A DNA stretch of 64,000 bases, taken from contig NZ_CP023688.1 of the NCBI RefSeq assembly GCF_008704655.1, forward strand, positions 5,943,501-6,007,500. The letters run 5' to 3'. This DNA is from Streptomyces rimosus (lineage in GTDB: Bacteria > Actinomycetota > Actinomycetes > Streptomycetales > Streptomycetaceae). The translations under genes were made by a program, and so were the position numbers. Below, piece by piece: positions 24,340 through 32,746 of the stretch. Each line of letters opens with the position of its first letter. Position 1 is the first letter of the stretch. The notes under the pieces are model-generated. The model was not told the origin of the DNA and did not search any database. It worked only from the letters and a program-made list of their open reading frames with translations.

Positions 24340-25155
24340 TCAGAGGACCGCGCTCAGGAACTCGCGCGTGCGGTCGTTCTCCGGCTCACTGAAGATCTTC
24401 TCCGGCGTCCCGAATTCGATCACCCGTCCCTGGTCGAACATCATCACGCAGTCGGAGATGTCCCGCGCGAAGTTCATCTCGTGGGTGACGATGAGCATCG
24501 TGATGTCGGTGGTGTGCGCGATGTCGCGCAGGACGTCCAGGACACCGGCCACCAGCTCCGGGTCGAGCGCGCTGGTCACCTCGTCCAGCAGCAGCACCTG
24601 CGGCCGCATCGCCAGGGCGCGCGCGATGGCCACCCGCTGCTGCTGGCCGCCGGAGAGCTGGGACGGGTACTTGTCGATGTGCTGCGTCAGCCCCACCAGG
24701 TCCAGCAGCCCGCGGGCCCGCTCCTCGGCGGCCGCCTTGTCCAGGCCCAGGACGTGCACCGGCGCCTCGGTGATGTTGCGCAGCACCTTCATGTTGGGGA
24801 ACAGGTTGAACTGCTGGAAGACCATGCCGATGTTCTTGCGGACCTCCCGGCAGTGCTTCTCGCCCGCCGGCACCAGCTCGCCGTTCTTCTCCTCGTGGGT
24901 CAGATAGGCGTCCCCGACCTTGATCGTGCCCTCGTCCGGCTTCAGCAGCGTCATCAGCAGACGCAGGATCGTCGTCTTGCCGGACCCGGAGGGGCCGATC
25001 AGCGTGACGTGCTTGCCGGAGTAGACCGTCATGTCCAGCGAGTCCAGGACGGTGTGCGCGCCGAAGCGCTTGCTGACCCGGTCGAAACGGACCAGCTCGG
25101 GTCCGTCCTCCGCGGTGCCGACGGTGGCCTTCTTGGGAGTGCTGTCATCGGACAA
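24340..25155 (-). CDS. ehuA: ABC transporter ATP-binding protein, polar amino acid/ectoine (EhuA) type
   Basis: A 271-residue importer ATPase: Walker A is GPSGSGKTT, signature is LSGGQQQR, Walker B is VLLLDEV and the switch His is in IVTHEM. Length and the lack of a C-terminal TOBE domain fit the GlnQ/EhuA group. The start appears to be TTG at 25155, with GGAGCG about 5 bases upstream and an 11-base overlap with ehuD. It is the last gene of ehuB-C-D-A. Ectoine is the name-giving substrate of the closest family, but the adjoining enzymes suggest another nitrogen compound. Confidence 0.88.
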   Translation of the reverse strand: MSDDSTPKKATVGTAEDGPELVRFDRVSKRFGAHTVLDSLDMTVYSGKHVTLIGPSGSGKTTILRLLMTLLKPDEGTIKVGDAYLTHEEKNGELVPAGEKHCREVRKNIGMVFQQFNLFPNMKVLRNITEAPVHVLGLDKAAAEERARGLLDLVGLTQHIDKYPSQLSGGQQQRVAIARALAMRPQVLLLDEVTSALDPELVAGVLDVLRDIAHTTDITMLIVTHEMNFARDISDCVMMFDQGRVIEFGTPEKIFSEPENDRTREFLSAVL

Positions 25156-25798
25156 GGCGACGCTCCAAGGCTCGCAGGAGAAGGGAGGTGGGGTAGGAGA
25201 TCACGACGAACAGGACGCCGACGACCGTGATCGGCTCCATGTAGTCGAAGGTGGTCGCGCCGATGCTGTTCGCCCGGAAGAGCATTTCCGCGACGGTGAT
25301 CGCGGCCAGCATCGGGGTGTCCTTGAACATCGCGATGACGTAGTTGCCGAGCGCCGGGACCACCCGGCGGAACGCCTGCGGCAGGATCACCGAGGTCCAG
25401 GTGCGCCGCCGCGACAGACTGAGCGCGGTCGCCGCCTCCCACTGGCCCTCCGGTACGCCGTCGATGCCCGCGCGGTAGACCTCGGCGGTGTACGTCGAGT
25501 AGTGCAGCCCGAGCCCGATGACGCCGGTGGCCAGCGCCGGGAACGTCAGCCCCCAGCCCGGCAGCACGAAGAAGAGGAAGAACAGCTGCACCAGCAGCGG
25601 CGTGTTGCGGATGAACTCCACGACGATGCTGACCGGCCAGGTCACCCAGCGGCTGGGCGAGCGCAGCAGCAGCGCCCACACCAGGCCGAGCGCGAACGCC
25701 ACCAGCGAGCCGTACAGCGTCGCCTGCACGGTGATCCACAGCCCCTGGAGCAGGTCGGGCAGGATGTCGCCGACGTACTCCCACGACCAGTTGTTCAC
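25145..25798 (-). CDS. ehuD: ABC transporter permease, EhuD type
   Basis: A 217-residue permease of the polar amino acid (HisMQ/GltJK) family with about five membrane segments. It includes an RNTPLLVQLFFLFFVLPG segment and an EAATALSLSRRRTWTSVILP loop that contacts the ATPase. The start is GTG at 25798, overlapping the end of ehuC (GTGA). It pairs with EhuC in the membrane. Confidence 0.88.
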   Translation of the reverse strand: MNNWSWEYVGDILPDLLQGLWITVQATLYGSLVAFALGLVWALLLRSPSRWVTWPVSIVVEFIRNTPLLVQLFFLFFVLPGWGLTFPALATGVIGLGLHYSTYTAEVYRAGIDGVPEGQWEAATALSLSRRRTWTSVILPQAFRRVVPALGNYVIAMFKDTPMLAAITVAEMLFRANSIGATTFDYMEPITVVGVLFVVISYPTSLLLRALERRLVR

Positions 25799-26526
25799 GG
25801 CTTACCTCCGGGGGCGGTGATCACCTGGGGGCCCTGCCTGTCGATCGGCAGCCGGCGCGAGAACCAGCCGGACTTCTCCGGCGCGCGGCCGATCGACGCC
25901 TTGGCCCGGCGCTCCAGGAGGCGCATGATCCGGGTCACCACGAACGCGATCACGAAGTAGAGGACCAGGATGATCCCGTAGACCTGGGCGCTCTGGCCCG
26001 TGGAGAGCCGGGCCAGCTTGGCCTGGAAGGTCAGCTCGCCGATCGACAGCAGCGAGGCCAGGGCCGTGCCCTTGAGCAGCTCGATCAGCAGGTTGTTGAA
26101 CGGCGGCAGCATCTCCGGCACGGCCTGCGGCAGTATCACCTTGCGCATCCGCTGCCAGGGCGTGAAGCTCAGCGCGATGGCCGCCTCACGCTGGGCGGGC
26201 GCCACCGCCTGGATGGAGCCGCGCACGACCTCGGAGCCGTACGCCCCGTACGACAGGCCGAGGGCCAGGGTGCCCGCCCACATGCCGGCGAGCTGCCAGC
26301 CCAGCAGCGGCAGCGCGAAGAACAGCCAGAACATCAGGACCAGCGCCGAGGTGCCGCGGAAGAACTCCACGTAGACGCCGGACAGGAAGCGCACGATCCA
26401 CAGCCGGGACGTGCGGGCCATGCCGATGCCGAAGGCGACGACGGCGGCCAGCGCTGCGCTGTAGACCATCAGCTGGACGGTGATCCACACGCCTTTGAAG
26501 AACAGTTCCCACAACGCTCCGGTCAC
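25795..26526 (-). CDS. ehuC: ABC transporter permease, EhuC type
   Basis: A 243-residue permease of the polar amino acid family. It has about five membrane segments, an RGTSALVLMFWLFFALP segment and an EAAIALSFTPWQRMRKVILP coupling loop. The start is GTG at 26526 and overlaps the ehuB stop (GTGA); the end overlaps ehuD in the same manner, so the operon is tightly coupled. Confidence 0.88.
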   Translation of the reverse strand: MTGALWELFFKGVWITVQLMVYSAALAAVVAFGIGMARTSRLWIVRFLSGVYVEFFRGTSALVLMFWLFFALPLLGWQLAGMWAGTLALGLSYGAYGSEVVRGSIQAVAPAQREAAIALSFTPWQRMRKVILPQAVPEMLPPFNNLLIELLKGTALASLLSIGELTFQAKLARLSTGQSAQVYGIILVLYFVIAFVVTRIMRLLERRAKASIGRAPEKSGWFSRRLPIDRQGPQVITAPGGKP

Positions 26527-27455
26527 CGGGCACAGAGCTCCTTCGCCGTGAGGTCGGTCATGAACTCCTCGGTGAACCCGAAGGGCCGGGCAATGCGCAG
26601 GAGTTCGCCGCTCTTCTTCATCTGATGCAGCTCACGGTTGAAGGCGTCGCGCAGCTTGGTCTCGCCGATCCGGAAGCCGTAACCGCCGCCGTCCCGCTGG
26701 GGTTTGCCGTCCACCTCCGGGGTGAAGGGGTGGGTCATCTCCACCTTGGGGTGCTTGCCGGTCTTCAGCGCCTCCATCATCGTCAGCGCGGTGCCGGCGA
26801 AGCAGTCGATGCGGTCCGCCTCCAGCGCCTCCATGCCGGCGATCTGGTCGCCGTACGTCTGGATCTTCCCCTTGGCGACGCCGTTGCCGACCGCGTAGTC
26901 GATCTCCGCGTACCCGATGCCGGTGCCCATCCGCAGGCCGCCCCTGGCCACGTCCCGGTAGGAGGCGATCTTCTTCGGGTTGCCCTTCGGCACGAGGAAG
27001 CCGTCCTTCGACTCGTAGTCCGGGTCGGAGAACAGTACGGCCTGGCAGCGCGCCTTGTTGATGAACATGCCGGCCACGATCACGTCGTACTGGAAGGAGT
27101 GGAGGCCGGGCACCAGCGCGCCGAACTCGACGGGTACCGGCTCGAAGCGCTCCACCCCCAGCCGCTGGAAGATCGTCTTGGCGACGGCGGGCGCCTCGCC
27201 GGTCAGCTCGCCCTGGCTGTTGATCGACGCGTACGGCGGCTCGCTGGCGATACCCATCCGTACGACTTTCCTGCTACGAAGATCATCGAGTAGGTGCCCC
27301 CCGTCCGTAGCCCCGGTGATGTCCACACGCGAGCAACCGGTGGCGGCCGCTCCGAATGCCCCTGTCAAACCCAGCGCCGCCGCTCCTGCAAGCAGTGAGC
27401 GGCGGCGGAACCCTGATGCGTTTCTTCCTGAGCTGTTCCCCTGTGGTGGAGCCAT
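26523..27455 (-). CDS. ehuB: ABC transporter substrate-binding lipoprotein, EhuB type
   Basis: A 310-residue family-3 (SBP_bac_3) binding protein. The N-terminus has a twin-arginine motif FRRRSLL and then a lipobox ending ATGC, so it looks like a Tat-exported lipoprotein. The mature part has the VRMGIASEPPYASIN opening of amino-acid binding proteins and the Asp/Arg ligand residues (FSDPDYESKDG, GLRMGTGIGYAE). It is the first gene of the transporter operon and is divergent from the DUF3830 gene across a 257-base shared promoter region. Ligand is uncertain: ectoine, an amino acid or an amide. Confidence 0.87.
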   Translation of the reverse strand: MAPPQGNSSGRNASGFRRRSLLAGAAALGLTGAFGAAATGCSRVDITGATDGGHLLDDLRSRKVVRMGIASEPPYASINSQGELTGEAPAVAKTIFQRLGVERFEPVPVEFGALVPGLHSFQYDVIVAGMFINKARCQAVLFSDPDYESKDGFLVPKGNPKKIASYRDVARGGLRMGTGIGYAEIDYAVGNGVAKGKIQTYGDQIAGMEALEADRIDCFAGTALTMMEALKTGKHPKVEMTHPFTPEVDGKPQRDGGGYGFRIGETKLRDAFNRELHQMKKSGELLRIARPFGFTEEFMTDLTAKELCAR

Positions 27456-27712
27456 GGGCGCGCGATTACCCGAACTCGTTGAAGATATGCCTATCGTTTC
27501 CGGCCCTTGACGGAAGCGGTGCGGGACCGTGCCACATGTCGGTCATGCGTGCATACGACACCCGTTCGGAAGCGGTAACTCCCGTATATCAGTGGCTCGT
27601 TCGCGACGGGCGGCATGTCCCGTACATGCGCGTCCGGCGCGCCGCCGCCCTGGTGTGCATCGCGCCGTCCCCTGGTCCACCATGGGTCCGCAAAGCACCG
27701 TTAGGAGGCAAA

Positions 27713-28213
27713 ATGGTCGACCGTTTCATCGAAGTCTCCCTCGACAAGCGGGGCGTGAGCTGCACGGCCAAGCTGCTCGACGACCGCGCGCCGGTCACCT
27801 GCAAAGCCGTCTGGGACGCGCTGCCGCTCGGCGGCGACGTCTACCACGCCAAGTACGCCCGCAACGAGATCTACGCCCTCGTCCCGCCGTTCGCCCCGGA
27901 GGAACCCCCTCTGGAGAACCCGACCATCACCCCCATCCCCGGCGACCTCTGCTACTTCACCTTCAGCGACACGCAGTTGGGCACCGCCTCGTACGGATAC
28001 GAGCGGCAGGCCAAGCACCAGGGCCGCGCCACCGTCGTCGACCTCGCGCTCTTCTACGAACGCAACAACCTGCTGATCAACGGTGACGCGGGCTGGGTGC
28101 CGGGCATCGTGTGGGGCTCGGTGGTGGACGGCCTGGACCGGATGGCCGACGCCTGCCAGGACCTGTGGCGCGCAGGAGCGCTGGGGGAAACCCTCAACTT
28201 CCGCCGGGCATAG
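27713..28213 (+). CDS. DUF3830 family protein (cyclophilin-like fold)
   Basis: A 166-residue cytoplasmic protein. It begins RFIEVSLDKRGVSCTAKLLDD, like small cyclophilin-fold proteins, with APVTCKAVWDALPL and GDLCYFTF later, as in the DUF3830 family, for which no biochemical role is known to me. ATG 27713 follows AGGAGG at a normal distance, which rules out the much longer upstream reading. It faces away from ehuB and converges on the amidase with a 20-base overlap of coding ends. Genomic company with maleate isomerase-like and amidase genes is a recurrent actinobacterial association, so it may act on the imported compound. Confidence 0.8.
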   Translation: MVDRFIEVSLDKRGVSCTAKLLDDRAPVTCKAVWDALPLGGDVYHAKYARNEIYALVPPFAPEEPPLENPTITPIPGDLCYFTFSDTQLGTASYGYERQAKHQGRATVVDLALFYERNNLLINGDAGWVPGIVWGSVVDGLDRMADACQDLWRAGALGETLNFRRA

Positions 28214-29618
28214 GAAGAGCCGGCAGCTCCGCGGCCCCCGAGGAATAGAGGGCGTGCGCGGCGCGCAGGACCAGCGCGTCGGCGTGCCGTGCGCCCACCA
28301 GCTGCACCCCGATCGGCAGCCCGTCCCCGTCCACGCCGCACGGCACGGTCGCGGCGGGCTGCTGCGTCATGTTGAACGGGTACGTGAACGGCGTCCAGCC
28401 CGTCCAGCGCGTGTGCCCCGACCCGGCCGGCACCTCGGCCCCCGCCTCGAAGGCGGTGATCGGCTCGGTCGGCGTGACCAGCAGGTCGTACGTGCTGTGG
28501 AAGCGGCCCATCGCCAGGCCCAGCGCCATCCGCACGTCCACCGCCGCCAGATAGTCCAGCGCGCTGCGCCGCGCGCCCTCCGCGCAGATCTCCTTCAGGC
28601 CCGGGTCGAGCAGCTCGCGCTGCGCGTGGCTCAGGTGCTGGACCACCCGGGCCGCGCCACTGAACCACAGCGTGTGGAACTCCTCTACCGGGTCCGCGAT
28701 GCCCGGGTCGGCCTCCTCGACCTCGGCGCCCAGCTCGGCGAGCCGGTCCACGGCGCGCCGTACCGCCGCGGTGATCTCCGGCCGTACGGGAACGTCCCAG
28801 CCCAGCGAGGGGCTGTAGGCCACCCGCAGCCCGGCCACCGGCCGCGTCAGCTCCTCCCGGAAGGAGCCGGCGGGCGGCGCGAGCTGCGACCAGTCCCGCC
28901 AGTCCGAGCCGGTGATCACATCCATCAGCAGGGCGGCGTCCGCCGCGTCCCGGGTCATCGGCCCGACGTGCGCCAGCGTCCCGAACGGGCTCGCCGGGAA
29001 CAGCGGCACCCGCCCGTACGTCGGCTTCAGCGCGAAGATCCCGCAGAAGGAGCCGGGGATACGGACCGAGCCGCCGCCGTCCGTGCCCAGGCTCAGCGGC
29101 CCGGCGCCGAGCGCCACGGCCGCCGCGCTGCCGCCGCTGGACCCGCCCGCGGTCCGGGACGGATCGTACGGATTGCCCGTCACCCCGTGCCGCGGACTGT
29201 CCGTGACGCCCTTCCACCCGAACTCGGGCGTGGTCGTCTTGCCCACGAAGACCGCGCCGTGCTCCCGCAGCCGCGCCACCGACGGCGCGTCCGCGTCCCA
29301 GACCATCCCCTGCTCGCGCACCGTGCGCGACCCGCGCAGCGTCGGCGTGCCGCGGGTCAGGATCAGGTCCTTGACCGTGACCGGCACGCCGTCCACCAGC
29401 CCGGCGGGCCGCCCCGACCGCCAGCGCTCCGCGGACTCCTTCGCCGCGGTCAGCGCCTCGTCCGCGTCGATCCGGGTGAAGGCGTTCACCCGCTCCTGGG
29501 CCCACCGGGCCCGCTCGATCACCGCCTGTACCGCCTCGACCGGCGAGAACTCGCCCGCCGCGTACCCCGCGACCAGCCGCTCCGCCGAGCAGTCGGCCAG
29601 ATCCGTCGCTTCAGCCAT
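28194..29618 (-). CDS. Amidase (amidase signature family)
   Basis: A 474-residue Ser-Ser-Lys amidase. The catalytic Lys is in VTVKD, the cis-Ser and nucleophile lie in AGGSSGGSAAA and GTDGGGSVRIP, and length fits the family. It would hydrolyse an amide to a carboxylate and ammonia. GGGAGG is 5 bases before ATG 29618. It lies 45 bases downstream of the dehydrogenase gene on the same strand, so those two form an operon. The substrate is unknown. Confidence 0.9.
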   Translation of the reverse strand: MAEATDLADCSAERLVAGYAAGEFSPVEAVQAVIERARWAQERVNAFTRIDADEALTAAKESAERWRSGRPAGLVDGVPVTVKDLILTRGTPTLRGSRTVREQGMVWDADAPSVARLREHGAVFVGKTTTPEFGWKGVTDSPRHGVTGNPYDPSRTAGGSSGGSAAAVALGAGPLSLGTDGGGSVRIPGSFCGIFALKPTYGRVPLFPASPFGTLAHVGPMTRDAADAALLMDVITGSDWRDWSQLAPPAGSFREELTRPVAGLRVAYSPSLGWDVPVRPEITAAVRRAVDRLAELGAEVEEADPGIADPVEEFHTLWFSGAARVVQHLSHAQRELLDPGLKEICAEGARRSALDYLAAVDVRMALGLAMGRFHSTYDLLVTPTEPITAFEAGAEVPAGSGHTRWTGWTPFTYPFNMTQQPAATVPCGVDGDGLPIGVQLVGARHADALVLRAAHALYSSGAAELPALPMPGGS

Positions 29619-29663
29619 CCCGACCTCCCTTCACGAACGCTCCGCCTCCACGGTCCCGGAAGA

Positions 29664-30629
29664 TCAGGAGCCCGGTACGTAGCCCAGCCGCTTGTCCACC
29701 ACATTGGCGAGCGGCTCGCCCGCCGCCCACCGGTCGAAGTTGTCCGCGAACTGCTCGGCCAGCGCGTCCCGCCAGCCCAGCGTGTCGCCGCTCATGTGCG
29801 GCGAGACGATCAGGTGCGGCACGTCCCACAGGGGGCTGTCCGCGGTCAGCGGCTCGTGCTCGAAGACGTCCAGCGCCGCCGCCGCGATCCGCCACTCGCG
29901 CAGCGCGGCCACCAGGTCGTCCTCGACGACGAGCGGGCCTCGGCCCACGTTGATGAACCGGGCCCGCTGCCGCATCCGGCCGAACGCGGCCCGGTCGAAC
30001 ATGCCGCGCGTCTCCTCCGTCAGCGGCGCCGCGCACACCACCCAGTCGGCCGTGCCCAGCAGCCCGTTCAGGGCAGCGCTCGGGTGCACCCGGCCGAAGT
30101 CCGGATCGTCCGTACGCTCCCGCCGCCCGACCAGCTCCACCCTGACACCCAGTGCCAGCAGCGTCCGGCCGATGGCCCGGCCGATCGGCCCGGCGCCCAC
30201 CACGACGGCGCGGCTGCCCGCCACCCGCAATGTCTCCCGGTGCCGCCAGCGCCGCTGCCGCTGGAGCTCCCAACTTCCGTAGAAGTCCTTGGCCATGGCG
30301 ATCACCAGCCCGGCGACGTACTCGGCGATCGGCTGCTCGAAGACGCCGCGCGCGTTGGTCACCAGGGTCGTATCGGCGATCAGCTCCGGGCACATCAGCC
30401 GGTCCACGCCCGCGCTCGCGGTGTGCACCCAAACGGGTCGCGGGCCGCTCCCCGGCCAGGCGTCCCGGATCGCGTCGGAGGTGAAATCCCAGGCCAACAC
30501 CACGTCGGCGGCCGGAAGTTGTGCGGCGAGGGTCTCGTCGTCGGCGTACACCAGCCGGGCGCGGCCGGTGAGCCGGTCGAGCTTCGGAGGCGGGTCGGAG
30601 CCAAGGACAAGGACGGTGCTTTCGGACAT
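29664..30629 (-). CDS. D-2-hydroxyacid dehydrogenase
   Basis: A 321-residue NAD(P)-dependent oxidoreductase of the 2-hydroxyacid dehydrogenase superfamily. The Rossmann motif is GAGPIGRAIGR and is followed by a VGRR turn that could favour NADP. The catalytic trio is visible: Arg in INVGRGPLV, Glu in FEHEPL and His in SPHMSGD. It interconverts a 2-keto acid and a D-2-hydroxyacid. It is transcribed with the amidase and is divergent from the first maleate isomerase-like gene. The specific acid is unknown. Confidence 0.9.
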   Translation of the reverse strand: MSESTVLVLGSDPPPKLDRLTGRARLVYADDETLAAQLPAADVVLAWDFTSDAIRDAWPGSGPRPVWVHTASAGVDRLMCPELIADTTLVTNARGVFEQPIAEYVAGLVIAMAKDFYGSWELQRQRRWRHRETLRVAGSRAVVVGAGPIGRAIGRTLLALGVRVELVGRRERTDDPDFGRVHPSAALNGLLGTADWVVCAAPLTEETRGMFDRAAFGRMRQRARFINVGRGPLVVEDDLVAALREWRIAAAALDVFEHEPLTADSPLWDVPHLIVSPHMSGDTLGWRDALAEQFADNFDRWAAGEPLANVVDKRLGYVPGS

Positions 30630-30836
30630 AGGCCAGAAACCGTTCTGAAACGTAAGCCCCTTTAACTGACAAGAGGCGCCGACAGATGCCTGAGATGCGA
30701 GGATTGACCACGCTAAGAAGTCGTAACTACCGTGTCAACAACGGCTCTGTCCCGACGTCCCCGGCTTGTGCCGGTCGCACCAAACCCCTGGCCAATGGCC
30801 TTGCCCTTGCCCGCCCTTCGCTCTTCTGGGGGCATC

Positions 30837-31766
30837 ATGGACGTCTCATTTCTGGGGGGACCGAAGCCTCAGCTCGGTGTGGGTGTCGTCGCTCCGTTCG
30901 ACTTCGCCCTGGACCGCGAGCTGTGGCGCTGGGTCCCCGACGATGTGTCCCTCCACCTCACCCGAACCCCTTTCGTACCGGTCGAGGTGAGCCTCGACCT
31001 GGCCCGCCTCGTCAGTGAACACGAAACCCTGCACGCCGCCGTCCAGGCGCTGTGCGCCGTATCTCCGCAGGTCGTCTCGTACGCCTGTACCTCCGGCAGC
31101 TTCGTCGGCGGCATGGCGGGCGAGCGCGCCATGTGTGCCGCCATGACCCAGGCGGGGGAGCGACTCCCCGCGCTCACCACCTCCGGCGCGCTCCTCCAGG
31201 CGCTCTGCGAGATCGGCGCGCGGCGGATCGCCGTCGTCACCCCCTACACCAAATCGGTGACCGACTCCCTGGAGGAGTATCTGCGCGAGGCCGGCGTCAC
31301 CGTCACCGGCCGCGCCTACCTGGGTCTGACCCGGCACATCTGGAAGGTGCCGTACCGGGACGTCGTCGACATGGCCCGCCAGGCCGTCGTCGGCGCCGCC
31401 GACGCCCTGTTCATCAGCTGTACGAACCTGCCGACGTACGACGTCATCCCGCAGTTGGAGGCCGAGCTGCGGATGCCGGTCCTGTCGGCCAACCAGGTCA
31501 CGATGTGGGCCTCGCTGCGGGCCATCGGGGCCGACGCGATCGGCCCGTACCAGGCGCTGGTGGACCCGGTCGCCAGACGCGGACCGGCCGCCATGACCGC
31601 CTCCTGGGCCCCCGAGGACGGGGCCGGTATACCGAGGCGCGGTGCCCCTCCCGAGGCGGCGTTCGCCGGGTCGGCGATCCCCTCGCCGGAGGACGGGCCG
31701 GCCGACGTACGGGACGCGGCGCCCTTTCACCCTCCGGAGGAACCCGGCCCGGCGGCGCCGGTCTGA
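30837..31766 (+). CDS. Maleate isomerase / Asp-Glu racemase superfamily protein, two catalytic cysteines
   Basis: A 309-residue enzyme. The first Cys is in YACTSGSFVGG and the second in ISCTNLPTYDVI, the two-cysteine arrangement of maleate cis-trans isomerase and Asp/Glu racemases. The last 50 residues are Pro/Ala-rich and disordered. ATG 30837 (MDVSFLGG) follows a GGGGG stretch; the reading from 30732 lacks a ribosome site. It is divergent from the dehydrogenase gene. Possible reactions: maleate to fumarate, racemisation of an acidic amino acid, or decarboxylation of a malonate. Confidence 0.85.
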   Translation: MDVSFLGGPKPQLGVGVVAPFDFALDRELWRWVPDDVSLHLTRTPFVPVEVSLDLARLVSEHETLHAAVQALCAVSPQVVSYACTSGSFVGGMAGERAMCAAMTQAGERLPALTTSGALLQALCEIGARRIAVVTPYTKSVTDSLEEYLREAGVTVTGRAYLGLTRHIWKVPYRDVVDMARQAVVGAADALFISCTNLPTYDVIPQLEAELRMPVLSANQVTMWASLRAIGADAIGPYQALVDPVARRGPAAMTASWAPEDGAGIPRRGAPPEAAFAGSAIPSPEDGPADVRDAAPFHPPEEPGPAAPV

Positions 31767-31905
31767 GGCGTACGGACGGCGCCCCGCCGGGCGCCGCGCC
31801 CCTCATGCGCCCCTGGCGCCCCGGCGCGCGTGAGCCCGTAACGGCGCGCGCACCGCAGCACCCACCCTCACCCGCACCCGCGGACCCCTCAGTCAGGAGA
31901 TCTGC

Positions 31906-32646
31906 ATGGCATCCACGGTCGGCTTCCTCTACCCCGGCCACTCCGCCGAGGACGACTACCCCCGGCTCGAAACCCTCCTCGGCAACGGCCTGAGCCTGCC
32001 GCTCGTCCACACCGACATCGGCGAGGACGCCCACCGTGTCGACGCCCTGCTGGAGATGGGCTCCGCCGCCCGCCTCGCCGCCGGCGTCGCCGAACTGAAG
32101 GCGCGCGGCGCCGAGGCCGTCGTCTGGGCCTGCACCAGCGCCAGCTTCGTCTTCGGCTGGGAGGGCGCCCACGAGCAGGTACGCGAATTGTCGGCCACCG
32201 CCGGGCTGCCGGCGTCCAGTACGTCCTTCGCCTTCGCGCACGCCGTCCGGGCCCTGGGCGCCGAACGGGTGGCCATCGCCGCCACCTACCCCGACGACGT
32301 GGCTGAGTGCTTCCGCGCCTTCCTGAAATCCGCGGGTACGGAAGTCGTCTCGACGCGCGGCAGCGGGGTCATCACCGCCGCCGAGGTCGGCACCTGGGGC
32401 CTCGAAGAGGTCCTGCTGCTCGCCCGTACGGGGGATCACCCCGACGCCGAGGCGGTGCTGCTCCCCGACACCGCCCTGCACACCGCCGCCTATCTCCCCG
32501 ACGTCGAGGCGGCGCTGGGCAAGCCGGTGCTCACAGCCAACCAGGTCACCGCCTGGGAGGGCTTGCGGCTGCTGGACCGTACGGTCGCGTGTCCGGCGCT
32601 GGGCACGCTGTTCGCCGGGGCATCGGCGCCGTCCGCCGTGGGGTGA
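31906..32646 (+). CDS. Maleate isomerase-like protein lacking the second cysteine
   Basis: A 246-residue member of the same superfamily as the gene at 30837. The first Cys is kept (WACTSASFVFG) but the second position reads LLPDTALHT, with Asp in place of Cys. Superfamily members with one Cys (for example arylmalonate decarboxylase) catalyse decarboxylation rather than racemisation, although there the retained Cys is on the other side. AGGAGA precedes ATG 31906. It follows the first paralogue by 139 bases, probably in one transcript. Confidence 0.83.
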   Translation: MASTVGFLYPGHSAEDDYPRLETLLGNGLSLPLVHTDIGEDAHRVDALLEMGSAARLAAGVAELKARGAEAVVWACTSASFVFGWEGAHEQVRELSATAGLPASSTSFAFAHAVRALGAERVAIAATYPDDVAECFRAFLKSAGTEVVSTRGSGVITAAEVGTWGLEEVLLLARTGDHPDAEAVLLPDTALHTAAYLPDVEAALGKPVLTANQVTAWEGLRLLDRTVACPALGTLFAGASAPSAVG

Positions 32647-32660
32647 CGGCGGCCGGTCCA

Positions 32661-32741
32661 GGGCCCTCTTCGCGTACCCGGGAATAACCGGAGAAGTGCT
32701 CCGGTTGTTCTCGCGGCAGACCAGCGACGCGAGGAGGGCCC
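32661..32741 (+). promoter_or_regulatory. Two-stem leader that buries the ribosome site of the LLM gene
   Basis: A 14-base-pair outer stem pairs 32661-32674 with 32728-32741 (one G-U). An inner perfect 8-base hairpin pairs AACCGGAG (32686-32693) with CTCCGGTT (32699-32706) around loop AAGTG. The right outer arm includes GAGGAGG, the ribosome site of GTG 32747. It starts 14 bases after the preceding stop, so it could also act as a terminator or attenuator. Confidence 0.6.
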
Positions 32742-32746
32742 GCACC

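Noticed and set aside
24340..27455. A firm ectoine transporter assignment
   Set aside because: Subunit families match EhuABCD, but the neighbouring enzymes are not those of ectoine breakdown, so the substrate is left open.
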